Source of the DNA: Lachnospiraceae bacterium
Lineage (GTDB): Bacteria > Bacillota_A > Clostridia > Lachnospirales > Lachnospiraceae
Direction of reading: 5' to 3'
Assembly: GCA_017958245.1 (NCBI GenBank)
Contig: JAGDDC010000162.1
Span: 1-5,450 of the forward strand
DNA length: 5,450 bases
The notes under the pieces are model-generated. The model had not been told where the DNA came from. It saw only the letters and a list, made by a program, of their open reading frames with translations, and made no database searches. This document shows, in pieces, positions 1-5,450 of the stretch (within the stretch, counting starts at the first letter, position 1; every line of letters begins with the position of its first letter). Position numbers and translations under genes: made by a program.

Positions 1-533
1 AGGTGATAAAGTCCGTGGTCAGCCAGGTCAACGAACTGCCGGTCATGAACCCCGACATAGTCACAGCGATCGGACTGCTCATGTTCTTCGCAGCACTCCA
101 CGTGGACAAGGGCTTCCTGACACTGCTGCTCGCGCACGTCATGTTCTGTACGCCCTACGTCATCATGAGCATAGCGCCCAAGCTCAAGTCGCTCAACCCG
201 AACCTCGCGGAGGCTGCGATGGACCTCGGAGCGACGCCCTGGCAGGCCATGACCAAGGTCATAGTGCCCGAGATCATGCCGGGCATCATATCGGGGGCGC
301 TGATAGCTTTTACCATGTCGTTTGACGATTTCGTCATATCATATTTTGTCACCGGAAATGGGGTGTCCAACATCTCTATCCTGGTATACACCATGTCGAA
401 GCGCGTCAACCCTTCGATCAATGCGCTCTCGACGCTGATCATAGTGATACTCGGCACCTTCCTGCTGATCGCGAACTCAGTGCCTTCCATGCAACAGCGT
501 GCAAGACGCAGGAGAGCGAGGAAGGAAGCATGA
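1..533 (+). CDS. potC: Spermidine/putrescine ABC transporter permease, PotC type (5' end outside window)
   Basis: C-terminal part of an inner-membrane permease that, with a second permease (PotB) and an ATPase (PotA), would import polyamines delivered by the PotD-type protein encoded next. The frame is already open at the left edge, with full codons from position 3; the GTG there is internal. The visible 176 residues compare with about 260 for full-length PotC. The key signature is the cytoplasmic EAA loop that docks the ATPase: E70-A71-A72, G76 and I87-V88-P89 (numbered from the codon at position 3). Hydrophobic segments lie at about 19-32, 37-57, 94-116 and 143-158, and a very basic tail (QQRARRRRARKEA) faces the cytoplasm by the positive-inside rule. 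The start of the visible part (NELPVMNPDIVTAIGL) matches the region that precedes a membrane helix in PotC homologues. Its stop overlaps an ATG (ATGA, 530-533). The family call is firm; the substrate is inferred from family and neighbour. Confidence 0.9.
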   Translation, partial: VIKSVVSQVNELPVMNPDIVTAIGLLMFFAALHVDKGFLTLLLAHVMFCTPYVIMSIAPKLKSLNPNLAEAAMDLGATPWQAMTKVIVPEIMPGIISGALIAFTMSFDDFVISYFVTGNGVSNISILVYTMSKRVNPSINALSTLIIVILGTFLLIANSVPSMQQRARRRRARKEA

Positions 534-563
534 CGCGCAGATTCCCGGAGACATAAAACCACA

Positions 564-678
564 AGCAGTCGGGGAACGGAAAGAGAGGATCACGACCCGC
601 CGGGAACGAAAAGGGATGATCCCGAGCAGTCGGGGAACGGAAAGAAAAGCTTACGACCCGCCTGCGCGGGAAGAGAAG
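564..678 (+). repeat. Degenerate tandem repeat, units of about 30 bases, about four copies
   Basis: Units begin with CGGG(G)AACG followed by a purine run (GAAAAG/GAAAG) at 570, 601, 631 and 667, giving spacings of 31, 30 and 36. Units 1 and 3 are closest: positions 564-583 and 625-644 are identical over 20 bases, and ACGACCCGCC recurs at 592-601 and 653-662, in both cases 61 bases apart. Unit boundaries form small palindromes of the form CCCG...CGGG. These are 621-625 paired with 630-634 (loop GCAG), 657-661 paired with 666-670 (loop CTGC), and a tighter CCC/GGG at 596-604. Read as RNA, this is a row of short GC hairpins separated by purine-rich single strands. Such an array could affect mRNA processing or stability between potC and potD, but that is inference. 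Confidence 0.75.
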
Positions 679-687
679 TACCATATT

Positions 688-693
688 AGGAGG
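688..693 (+). promoter_or_regulatory. Ribosome binding site of potD
   Basis: AGGAGG lies 9 bases before the ATG at 703. It decides the start: the frame is open further upstream through the repeat spacer, but only the 703 ATG combines a strong Shine-Dalgarno sequence with an immediately following lipoprotein signal peptide. Confidence 0.85.
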
Positions 694-702
694 ATTAGGG
701 AA

Positions 703-1752
703 ATGAAAAAAGGATTAGCATTAGCACTTGTATTGGTCCTGCTTGTGGCCTTTGCGGGCTGCGGCTCGAAGGAAAAGCAGGTGCTCAAGCTCTACAACAC
801 AGGGGAGTACATGGGGGAGAATCTCATAAGCAACTTCGAGAAGCAGTTTGACTGCAAGGTGATCGTGGAGTATTTCGATTCGAACGAGATGATGTACACC
901 AAGATCCAGGCGGGCGACTCCTACGACGTGATCGTGCCCTCTGACTACATGATCGAGAGGATGATCAAGGACGATTATCTGATGGAGATAGACAAGAGCA
1001 AGATCGAGAATCTCTCGGTGCTGGCTGACGGCGTCAAGAATCCCGCATTTGACCCGGACAACAAATACAGCGTGCCCTACTTCTGGGGCAACGTGGGTAT
1101 CCTCTACAACCACAACAACGTGCCCGACGAGGTCGTGAAGTCTCAGGGCTTCGAGGTCTTCCGCAACAGGGATTACAAGGGAAGGCTGTATATGTACGAC
1201 TCGGAGCGCGACTCCTTCATGATGGCGCTCAAGGCGCTCGGGTACTCCGCAAACACGGAGAACGAGGCCGAGATAAATGAAGCTTACGAGTGGCTCGTGG
1301 ACATCAACAAGAACATGGATCCCGTGTACGTGACCGACGAGGTCATCGACTATATGATGAGCGGCAACAAGGATCTCGCGCTGGTATACAGCGGCGACGC
1401 GGTGACGATCATGAGCGAGAACCCTGACATGAGCTATTTTACGCCCGACAGCGGGACAAATCTCTGGATCGACTGCATGGTGATCCCGAAGAACGCCGAG
1501 AACCCCGATCTGGCGCACAAGTTCATCAACTACGTGCTGACCTACGACGCTTCCTATGACAATGCTGTCACCGTGGGTTACACATCGCCCAACAAGGAGG
1601 TCCTCGAGGATCTCATGGGAGAGGGCGGAGAGTTCGCGGAGTTTGACGCGTACTATCCGAGGTCTTACGACAAGGACGAGGTCTTCCACGACAACGAGAC
1701 CATAAGAAAGCTCATCTCCGAGCTCTGGATCAAGGTGAAGGCAGCAAAGTAA
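703..1752 (+). CDS. potD: Spermidine/putrescine-binding lipoprotein, PotD type
   Basis: Extracellular substrate-binding protein of the polyamine ABC transporter, 349 residues, anchored to the outer face of the membrane by a lipid. The N-terminus is a lipoprotein signal: MKKG, a hydrophobic stretch 5-18, then FAGC with Cys20 as the lipidated residue. The rest follows the PotD (SBP_bac_8 type) pattern: VLKLYNTGEY (27-36), SNEMMY (60-65), YDVIVPSDY (74-82), YSVPYFWG (122-129), DYKGRLYMYD (157-166), LALVYSGDA (225-233), NLWIDCMVIP (253-262) and VGYTSPN (291-297). Residues aligning with E. coli PotD ligand contacts are partly kept: E35, Y36, S80, Y82, W255, D257 and Y293. Others differ: T33 stands where Trp is usual, S167 where an Asp is expected, D170 in place of Glu, and Y229 in place of Trp. 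Length is normal for the family. Import of a polyamine is likely, but the exact ligand is uncertain. It could also bind a related cationic compound. Confidence 0.92.
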   Translation: MKKGLALALVLVLLVAFAGCGSKEKQVLKLYNTGEYMGENLISNFEKQFDCKVIVEYFDSNEMMYTKIQAGDSYDVIVPSDYMIERMIKDDYLMEIDKSKIENLSVLADGVKNPAFDPDNKYSVPYFWGNVGILYNHNNVPDEVVKSQGFEVFRNRDYKGRLYMYDSERDSFMMALKALGYSANTENEAEINEAYEWLVDINKNMDPVYVTDEVIDYMMSGNKDLALVYSGDAVTIMSENPDMSYFTPDSGTNLWIDCMVIPKNAENPDLAHKFINYVLTYDASYDNAVTVGYTSPNKEVLEDLMGEGGEFAEFDAYYPRSYDKDEVFHDNETIRKLISELWIKVKAAK

Positions 1753-1777
1753 AACGATTGCGAAGAGCACGACACGA

Positions 1778-1802
1778 GGCGCTGCAGGAGGAACGCAGCG
1801 CC
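1778..1802 (+). other. Perfect 8-bp hairpin after potD, possible attenuator or RNA-processing stem
   Basis: GGCGCTGC (1778-1785) pairs perfectly with GCAGCGCC (1795-1802) around a 9-base purine-rich loop, AGGAGGAAC. The stem is strong, but CCGGTGGCG follows it, not a T-run, so it is not a classical intrinsic terminator. The right arm can also join a smaller stem, 1799-1802 (CGCC) with 1807-1810 (GGCG). That stem extends weakly by a G-U and an A-U pair and precedes only TTT. Partial attenuation between the transporter and the LRR gene, or 3'-end stabilisation of the pot transcript, is possible but unproven. Confidence 0.55.
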
Positions 1803-1813
1803 CGGTGGCGTTT

Positions 1814-1820
1814 AAGGAGG
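1814..1820 (+). promoter_or_regulatory. Ribosome binding site of the LRR-protein gene
   Basis: AAGGAGG sits 6 bases before the ATG at 1827, which opens directly into a Sec signal peptide. Another ATG at 1822 lies in a different frame and only 1 base from the site, so 1827 is the chosen start. Confidence 0.85.
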
Positions 1821-1826
1821 CATGAC

Positions 1827-4265
1827 ATGTTTCACTTTAAAGAAATCCTTAAAACTTTATTTGCGGTGATCGCTTTTCTTGCGGTAGCGGCCGTGATCCC
1901 CTGCGCACGCGCGGAGGCGGACGTCAGGCTTGGCGCTGAGAGGTGCGCATCATATGATACGGAAGAGGGACGTCTCTACGATGAGATGGGGAGGATCGAT
2001 TTCAGGACCGTGTCGACAGGCAAGACAAAGGCAGCAGATGTGGAGGAGACGATCCCCGGCGGAAACGTAAAAAAAACCGTCGTTGAGAACGAGGACTGGC
2101 GCATCACGCTCTTGTCTGCCAAGACCGCATACAGCGAAGGCGAGGCGGTGGACGTGAGAGCGAGTCTTGAGTACATCGGCAAGGGAAAGAGCAAAGAGGT
2201 GCAGGTCTGCGACCCGATACTAGGCTTCTATGTCGAGAGCTCCACGGGTACGGTCATCTGCCAGTACGCGGCCTACTCAAGTTCCGACCCCGGATCGCCA
2301 AAGACCTTCAAGAAGGGCAAGACATACGAGGTGAAGCTTGATGTCACCGGGCAGGACCTGACAAATCTCTGTGACATGGACATGGAGAAGGCCGTTGAAC
2401 TCCTTCACGACAAGGACGGGAAACTCATCCTGCCGAAGGGCACGTACACCATAAAGGCCGGCATGACCGACCGCGCGTCAAAGCGCGGGACGAACAGCAG
2501 GAAGAACGCTTTCTTTGCCACGCTGCATATAAACGTCGGTGTCGAGGGCGAGATCTTCGCGGTCGGAAACGACCTGTTCCGCACCCTCGGGGACAATGAG
2601 GCCGTGCTCATAGGAAACACTGCGGATGCAAAGCTTTTCTCCACAGGCGATATCGAGGGTGAGGCATGGGACATCCCCGCGTCCGTGGAATACAAAGGAA
2701 AGAAGCGCTCCGTGACGGTGATCGGAGATGACGGTATGGTTATAGAGAGCATGGATCCCGACGACGGTTCGATATATTATGAGCGTTACGGCGGGTTCTA
2801 CGGCAAGGTCTTTTCCTCGATACACATCCCCTCATCCGTAAAGAAGATATCGAAATACGCTCTGGCGGGTGTTCACGGGATGAACGAGGTCAGGATCGAC
2901 GCGAAGAAGCTTGACATTGCAAATGAAGCATTTGCGGGGTGTTCGTGGGGCATAGCGTCCGGAAAGCCCGGAAAGCTCATCATAAGCGCAGCCACTTTAA
3001 ACATCGCAAAGAGGGCATTTTACGGGTGCTCGCTGCTTCAGGACATAAGCATAAAGGCAACGAAGAGCCTGAAGATAAGGGATGAAGCTTTTGCAGGCTG
3101 CTACAACCTGCTGAAGGTAAAGCTCCCTGAGAAGACTACTTATCTCGGCGACAGGGCTTTCTACGACTGTGGTATGGACAAGAAGCTCACCATCACCATC
3201 CCCTCAGGCGTTCGCCACATAGGGGAGGCGCTCGTCAACAGAGCCGCAGTCAAAGTGGCGCCCGGAAACAAAGCATACAAGGAAGAGAACGGGCTGCTCA
3301 TCAGCGCGGACGGCAAGACCGTGGTGCGCGTTATGTCGCGCAAGCAGAAGGAGATCGTGGTGCCTGACGGAGCAACGACGATCCTGGCGGGCGCATTTGC
3401 AAAGAGCAAGGCAGAGAGCCTGATCATACCCGATTCGGTGACTTCGATCCCCGACGAGATGATATACGGCGACAGCAAGTTGAAGACAGTCAAGCTGGGA
3501 AGCGGGATAACTTCCATAGGAAAGAACGCTTTCTACAATTCGGGGCTTACGAAGCTTGTGATACCCGCATCTGTCAAGACCATAGGAGAGGGAGCCTTCT
3601 GCTATTCGAAGAAGCTTGCGAAGGTCACCCTGAAAAAGGGGCTTGAGGAGATCGCAGACCGCGCGTTTGCCGGCTGCTACAAGATAAAGAGCCTTGTCAT
3701 ACCAAACACCGTAAAAAGTGTGGGCAGAGGCTTCGCCCCGACAGACTACGTCCGGAAGGATCCCGTGGTGACGTTTAAGAGCGGGAACCCCGCGTACGAG
3801 CAGGACGGGTTTGAAGTCTTTGAGCCCGGGACGGGAGACTTGAAAGTCCTGATCGTTTCCGATCAAATGAAGGCCGGGGAACTGCAGGATACCGATGAGT
3901 GGGTGAAGGCGCATTTCTCTTACGCCACAAGGCTGTCGGAGCGAGTGAAGAGGATCGGGGACACAAAGATCCTCGGATATGTGAACTATGTTGCGATGCC
4001 CGCGGGACTCGAGTCGCTTGACGTGGCTTTCCTGCCCTCTGTGTGTGACAACGAGGAAGGCGGGACGCTGATCTTTGTGGGGGAGAAGCCCCCGAAGATC
4101 ACGAACAGCTTCGATACCCGCAAGGGCTTCTGGCTGACGGTCGTCGTAAAGAGGAGCGATGATGTCGAAGCCTACAGGAAGGCATTTGCGGATGCCGGAC
4201 TGGGCAAAAACCAGAGCGTTACGGTTCTGGGACCTGACGAGATTGACTCGGACGATATGCTTTGA
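1827..4265 (+). CDS. Secreted leucine-rich-repeat (LRR_5/BspA-type) protein with additional domains
   Basis: Large exported protein of 812 residues. Residues 1-29 form a Sec signal peptide (hydrophobic core 11-24, then CARA with cleavage likely after Ala29). No lipobox fits, because Cys26 is preceded by Pro. Residues about 85-240 look like an all-beta, Ig-like domain with bacterial BsuPI-like features (NEDWRITLLSAK, then LPKGTYTIKAGMTD), a weak assignment. About 250-310 (LFRTLGDNEAVLIG, PASVEYKGKKRSVTVIGDDG) resembles the lead-in to BspA repeats. About 329-640 holds some 11 LRR_5 units of roughly 20-25 residues, with the pattern hydrophobic-IP-SV-x-x-I-x-x-x-AF-x-GC. Clear examples are IHIPSSVKKISKYALAG, DRAFYDC, LIIPDSVTSIP, LVIPASVKTIGEGAF and DRAFAGCYKIKSLVIPNTV. 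An insert typical of this class (NKAYKEENGLLISADGKTV) interrupts the array. Residues about 645-812 are not recognised. There is no LPXTG, SLH or C-terminal membrane anchor, so the protein is secreted or held non-covalently. BspA-type proteins are often adhesins; the role here is inference. Confidence 0.88.
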   Translation: MFHFKEILKTLFAVIAFLAVAAVIPCARAEADVRLGAERCASYDTEEGRLYDEMGRIDFRTVSTGKTKAADVEETIPGGNVKKTVVENEDWRITLLSAKTAYSEGEAVDVRASLEYIGKGKSKEVQVCDPILGFYVESSTGTVICQYAAYSSSDPGSPKTFKKGKTYEVKLDVTGQDLTNLCDMDMEKAVELLHDKDGKLILPKGTYTIKAGMTDRASKRGTNSRKNAFFATLHINVGVEGEIFAVGNDLFRTLGDNEAVLIGNTADAKLFSTGDIEGEAWDIPASVEYKGKKRSVTVIGDDGMVIESMDPDDGSIYYERYGGFYGKVFSSIHIPSSVKKISKYALAGVHGMNEVRIDAKKLDIANEAFAGCSWGIASGKPGKLIISAATLNIAKRAFYGCSLLQDISIKATKSLKIRDEAFAGCYNLLKVKLPEKTTYLGDRAFYDCGMDKKLTITIPSGVRHIGEALVNRAAVKVAPGNKAYKEENGLLISADGKTVVRVMSRKQKEIVVPDGATTILAGAFAKSKAESLIIPDSVTSIPDEMIYGDSKLKTVKLGSGITSIGKNAFYNSGLTKLVIPASVKTIGEGAFCYSKKLAKVTLKKGLEEIADRAFAGCYKIKSLVIPNTVKSVGRGFAPTDYVRKDPVVTFKSGNPAYEQDGFEVFEPGTGDLKVLIVSDQMKAGELQDTDEWVKAHFSYATRLSERVKRIGDTKILGYVNYVAMPAGLESLDVAFLPSVCDNEEGGTLIFVGEKPPKITNSFDTRKGFWLTVVVKRSDDVEAYRKAFADAGLGKNQSVTVLGPDEIDSDDML

Positions 4266-4267
4266 TT

Positions 4268-4307
4268 CACCGCGCGGGCAATGTGAGAGGGAACGCTCCG
4301 CGAGGTG
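4268..4307 (+). other. Imperfect hairpin (9 of 10 pairs) before the lipoprotein gene
   Basis: CACCGCGCGG (4268-4277) pairs with CCGCGAGGTG (4298-4307) with one G/A mismatch, around a 20-base loop containing AGAGGGAACGC (4286-4296). That loop sequence matches AGGAGGAACGC in the hairpin after potD at 9 of 11 positions. The stem is followed by TTCAAATAAAAAA, not a T-run, so it is not called a terminator. Its function is unknown. Confidence 0.5.
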
Positions 4308-4330
4308 TTCAAATAAAAAATCAAAAGTGA

Positions 4331-4336
4331 GAGGTG
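4331..4336 (+). promoter_or_regulatory. Ribosome binding site of the beta-helix lipoprotein gene
   Basis: GAGGTG lies 8 bases before the ATG at 4345. The ATG at 4338 is only 1 base away and in another frame. The 4345 start gives MNKKRS and a lipoprotein signal peptide, which settles the choice. Confidence 0.75.
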
Positions 4337-4344
4337 TATGATTC

Positions 4345-5450
4345 ATGAACAAGAAAAGATCGATCGTACTGATGACAGTGCTTGCGCTTGTGTGTCTCAT
4401 GCTTGGTGGCTGCAAGGGCTCCGATGCTGAGCCTGCACAGACCGGGGACACGACAGCGACAGAAGCTCCCGCAGAGCCCACTGAGGCGCCTGCAGAGCCT
4501 ACAGAGGCTCCCGCAGCGACAGAGCCCGCCGTGACAGAGGCTCCTACGGCTGATGTGGACAGAAGCACGATCTATGTTGACGCTGCATCGGGAAATGATG
4601 AGAACACGGGCGATTCGAAGGAAGCAGCATTTGCGAGCATCGCAAAGGCAGTCGAGGTTGCCGAGCCCGGAAGTGAGATACTCGTGGCATCGGGGACCTA
4701 CACGGACAAGATATACTTTGAGGTGTCGGGAACAGCGGACGAAAGGATCACCCTGAAGGCAGCAGACCCCGCAAACCGCCCCTTGCTCACCGCGGGTGAA
4801 GGCTGGAGCGACGACGACTTTGACGACGGATTCATAGTCATCGAGGATGCGAGCTTTATCACGATCGAAGGGTTCGAGATCGCAGAGTACAAGACGACTT
4901 CAGAGGATCCCTGCCCCATCGGCATCCATGTGTGCGGAGACAGCGACGGCGTGATCATAAAGGATTGCTATATACATGACTGCGGCATCATCAATCCCGG
5001 AACCGATTACAACGCTCACGGCATCCTGGTATCGGGCGATTCGAAGGGAGCGATCAACGACATAACCGTAGAGGACTGCGAGCTCTGCAATCTCTCGCTC
5101 GGAAACAGCGAGGCTCTCGTCCTGAACGGCAACGTGGACGGTTTCATCGTGAGAAACAACGTGGTACACGACAACGACAACATCGGTATCGACTTTATCG
5201 GCTATGAGGAGACGTACTCGGATCCTACATTTGACAGGGCAAGGAACGGCGAATGCACCGGCAACACCGTCTACAACATAACCTCCGAGTTCAACCCCAC
5301 ATACGAGGGCGATATCTGTGCGGACGGTATCTACGTGGACGGCGGCGACAACATCGTGATCAAGGACAACGTGGTCTATAACTGCGATATAGGTATCGAG
5401 ACCGCGAGCGAGCACCAGGGAAGGTCGACGAGCAACATCGTGATCGACAA
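4345..5450 (+). CDS. Lipoprotein with right-handed parallel beta-helix domain (3' end outside window)
   Basis: At least 368 residues, open at the right edge. Residues 1-22 are a lipoprotein signal peptide (MNKKRS, hydrophobic 7-20, then LGGC with Cys23 lipidated). Residues about 28-72 are a flexible linker rich in Thr, Glu, Ala and Pro, with TEAPAEP twice in a row from residue 39. From residue 76 the sequence follows the opening typical of PL9/PL6-like and DUF1565 beta-helix proteins: IYVDAASGNDENTGD, then FASIAKAVEVAEPGSEILVASGTY and a segment of the type SGTADERITLKAADPANRPLL. Rungs then repeat: VIIKDCYIHDC (203-213), ITVEDCELC (240-248), FIVRNNVVHDN (267-277), ECTGNTVYNIT (303-313) and IVIKDNVVYNC (337-347). 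The fold suggests a surface protein that binds or cleaves polysaccharide, for example a pectate-lyase-like enzyme, but catalytic residues cannot be assigned from this fragment. It directly follows the LRR exoprotein gene in the same orientation. Confidence 0.85.
   Translation, partial: MNKKRSIVLMTVLALVCLMLGGCKGSDAEPAQTGDTTATEAPAEPTEAPAEPTEAPAATEPAVTEAPTADVDRSTIYVDAASGNDENTGDSKEAAFASIAKAVEVAEPGSEILVASGTYTDKIYFEVSGTADERITLKAADPANRPLLTAGEGWSDDDFDDGFIVIEDASFITIEGFEIAEYKTTSEDPCPIGIHVCGDSDGVIIKDCYIHDCGIINPGTDYNAHGILVSGDSKGAINDITVEDCELCNLSLGNSEALVLNGNVDGFIVRNNVVHDNDNIGIDFIGYEETYSDPTFDRARNGECTGNTVYNITSEFNPTYEGDICADGIYVDGGDNIVIKDNVVYNCDIGIETASEHQGRSTSNIVID
4459..4545 (+). repeat. Low-complexity coding repeat: Thr-Glu-Ala-Pro linker
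   Basis: In-frame repeats encode TEAPAEP (4459-4479), TEAPAEP (4480-4500) and then TEAPAATEPAVTEAP (4501-4545), corresponding to residues 39-67 of the lipoprotein. Synonymous codons differ between copies (GCT/GCG, CCC/CCT, ACA/ACT), so the repeat is not a fresh duplication. Such acidic Pro/Thr linkers commonly hold a folded domain away from the lipid anchor and across the cell wall in Gram-positive bacteria. Confidence 0.85.

Larger units (their letters stand above)
534..702 (+). other. potC-potD spacer (169 bases), repeat-rich and probably non-coding
   Basis: This gap is long for a potC-potD junction, where the genes commonly abut or overlap. One forward frame stays open through it from a GTG at 499 into potD. 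The translation is an Arg/Lys/Glu-rich string with no resemblance to a PotD N-terminus, and the lipoprotein signal peptide starts only at 703, so it is not counted as coding. The spacer holds a degenerate tandem repeat (about 564-678), short hairpins and, near its 3' end, the potD ribosome binding site. No convincing -35/-10 pair and no hairpin followed by a T-run were found, so potD is probably transcribed with potC. Confidence 0.7.
1753..1826 (+). other. Spacer between potD and the LRR-protein gene (74 bases)
   Basis: Contains a strong hairpin (1778-1802), an overlapping alternative small hairpin (1797-1812) and the ribosome binding site of the next gene. No promoter-like pair of boxes is evident. 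The frame of the downstream gene is open back to a TTG at 1758, but that extension is Arg-rich and would place the signal peptide internally, so it is treated as non-coding. Confidence 0.6.
4266..4344 (+). other. Spacer between the LRR-protein gene and the beta-helix lipoprotein gene (79 bases)
   Basis: The first half is GC-rich and folds into the imperfect hairpin at 4268-4307. The second half is A-rich (about 4308-4328) and leads into the ribosome binding site. The A-rich run is on the wrong strand for an intrinsic terminator reading rightwards. No confident promoter boxes were found, so co-transcription with the LRR gene remains possible. Confidence 0.55.

Noticed and set aside
564..678. 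CRISPR array
   Set aside because: The units are adjacent and degenerate with no unique spacers of regular length between conserved repeats, and no cas gene is nearby.
651..684. Promoter for potD (TTACGA with TACCAT)
   Set aside because: The spacing is about 22 bases, too long, and both boxes match consensus poorly.
499..702. Upstream in-frame extension of potD from a GTG at 499
   Set aside because: The extension overlaps potC and the repeat spacer, encodes a basic low-quality string and would bury the lipoprotein signal. The ATG at 703 has AGGAGG and the correct signal peptide.
721..1770. Minus-strand open frame of 349 codons opposite potD
   Set aside because: It mirrors the potD coding pattern, is dominated by Val, His, Leu and Asp, and contains no domain; potD itself is clearly coding.
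1758..1826. TTG-initiated extension of the LRR gene
   Set aside because: It runs through the hairpin region, is Arg-rich, lacks a suitable ribosome binding site and would displace the signal peptide from the N-terminus.
4268..4320. Intrinsic terminator after the LRR gene
   Set aside because: The stem is followed by an A-rich run, not T residues, in the direction of transcription, and no T-run lies on the correct side for the opposite strand either.
3204..4568. Long minus-strand open frame of 454 codons
   Set aside because: It lies antisense to the LRR gene and the lipoprotein start, crosses two genes and a gap, and has the odd composition of a shadow frame with no recognisable domain.
4900..5415. 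Minus-strand open frame opposite the beta-helix gene
   Set aside because: Val/Asp/Ala-rich shadow of the repetitive beta-helix rungs; the + strand frame has the signal peptide, ribosome binding site and fold pattern.

Overview
The window looks like chromosomal DNA of an anaerobic, gut- or rumen-type member of the Bacillota (Clostridia: Lachnospiraceae or Oscillospiraceae/Ruminococcaceae-like). The grounds are strong AGGAGG-type ribosome binding sites, a moderately GC-rich composition, a clostridial-style polyamine transporter, a BspA-type leucine-rich-repeat exoprotein, and a lipoprotein with a Thr/Glu/Ala/Pro linker. This placement is by eye; no search was run. All four genes are on the + strand and both window edges cut through genes.

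Layout. Positions 1-533 hold the C-terminal two thirds of a PotC-type inner-membrane permease of a spermidine/putrescine ABC transporter. A 169-base spacer follows (534-702), filled with a degenerate tandem repeat of about 30 bases that carries small GC-rich hairpins. Positions 703-1752 encode the matching PotD-type substrate-binding lipoprotein. After a 74-base gap with an 8-bp perfect hairpin, 1827-4265 encodes a secreted protein of 812 residues with a beta-sandwich-like N-terminal region, about 11 LRR_5 (BspA-type) repeats and an unrecognised C-terminal domain. After a 79-base gap with another hairpin, a lipoprotein gene starts at 4345 and runs off the right edge. It has a low-complexity linker followed by a right-handed parallel beta-helix.

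How the genes fit together. potC and potD belong to one transporter, with the ATPase and first permease (PotA, PotB) expected upstream, outside the window. The two downstream genes encode cell-surface or secreted proteins in the same orientation with short gaps, so read-through from the pot operon is possible. No clear promoter or classical terminator with a T-run was found between them. Nothing ties them to polyamine uptake functionally.

Nothing here clearly amounts to a previously undescribed system. The most unusual points are the repeat/hairpin spacer between potC and potD, related purine-rich GGAACGC loops in the next two gaps, changes in the expected polyamine-contacting residues of PotD, and the multidomain LRR exoprotein.
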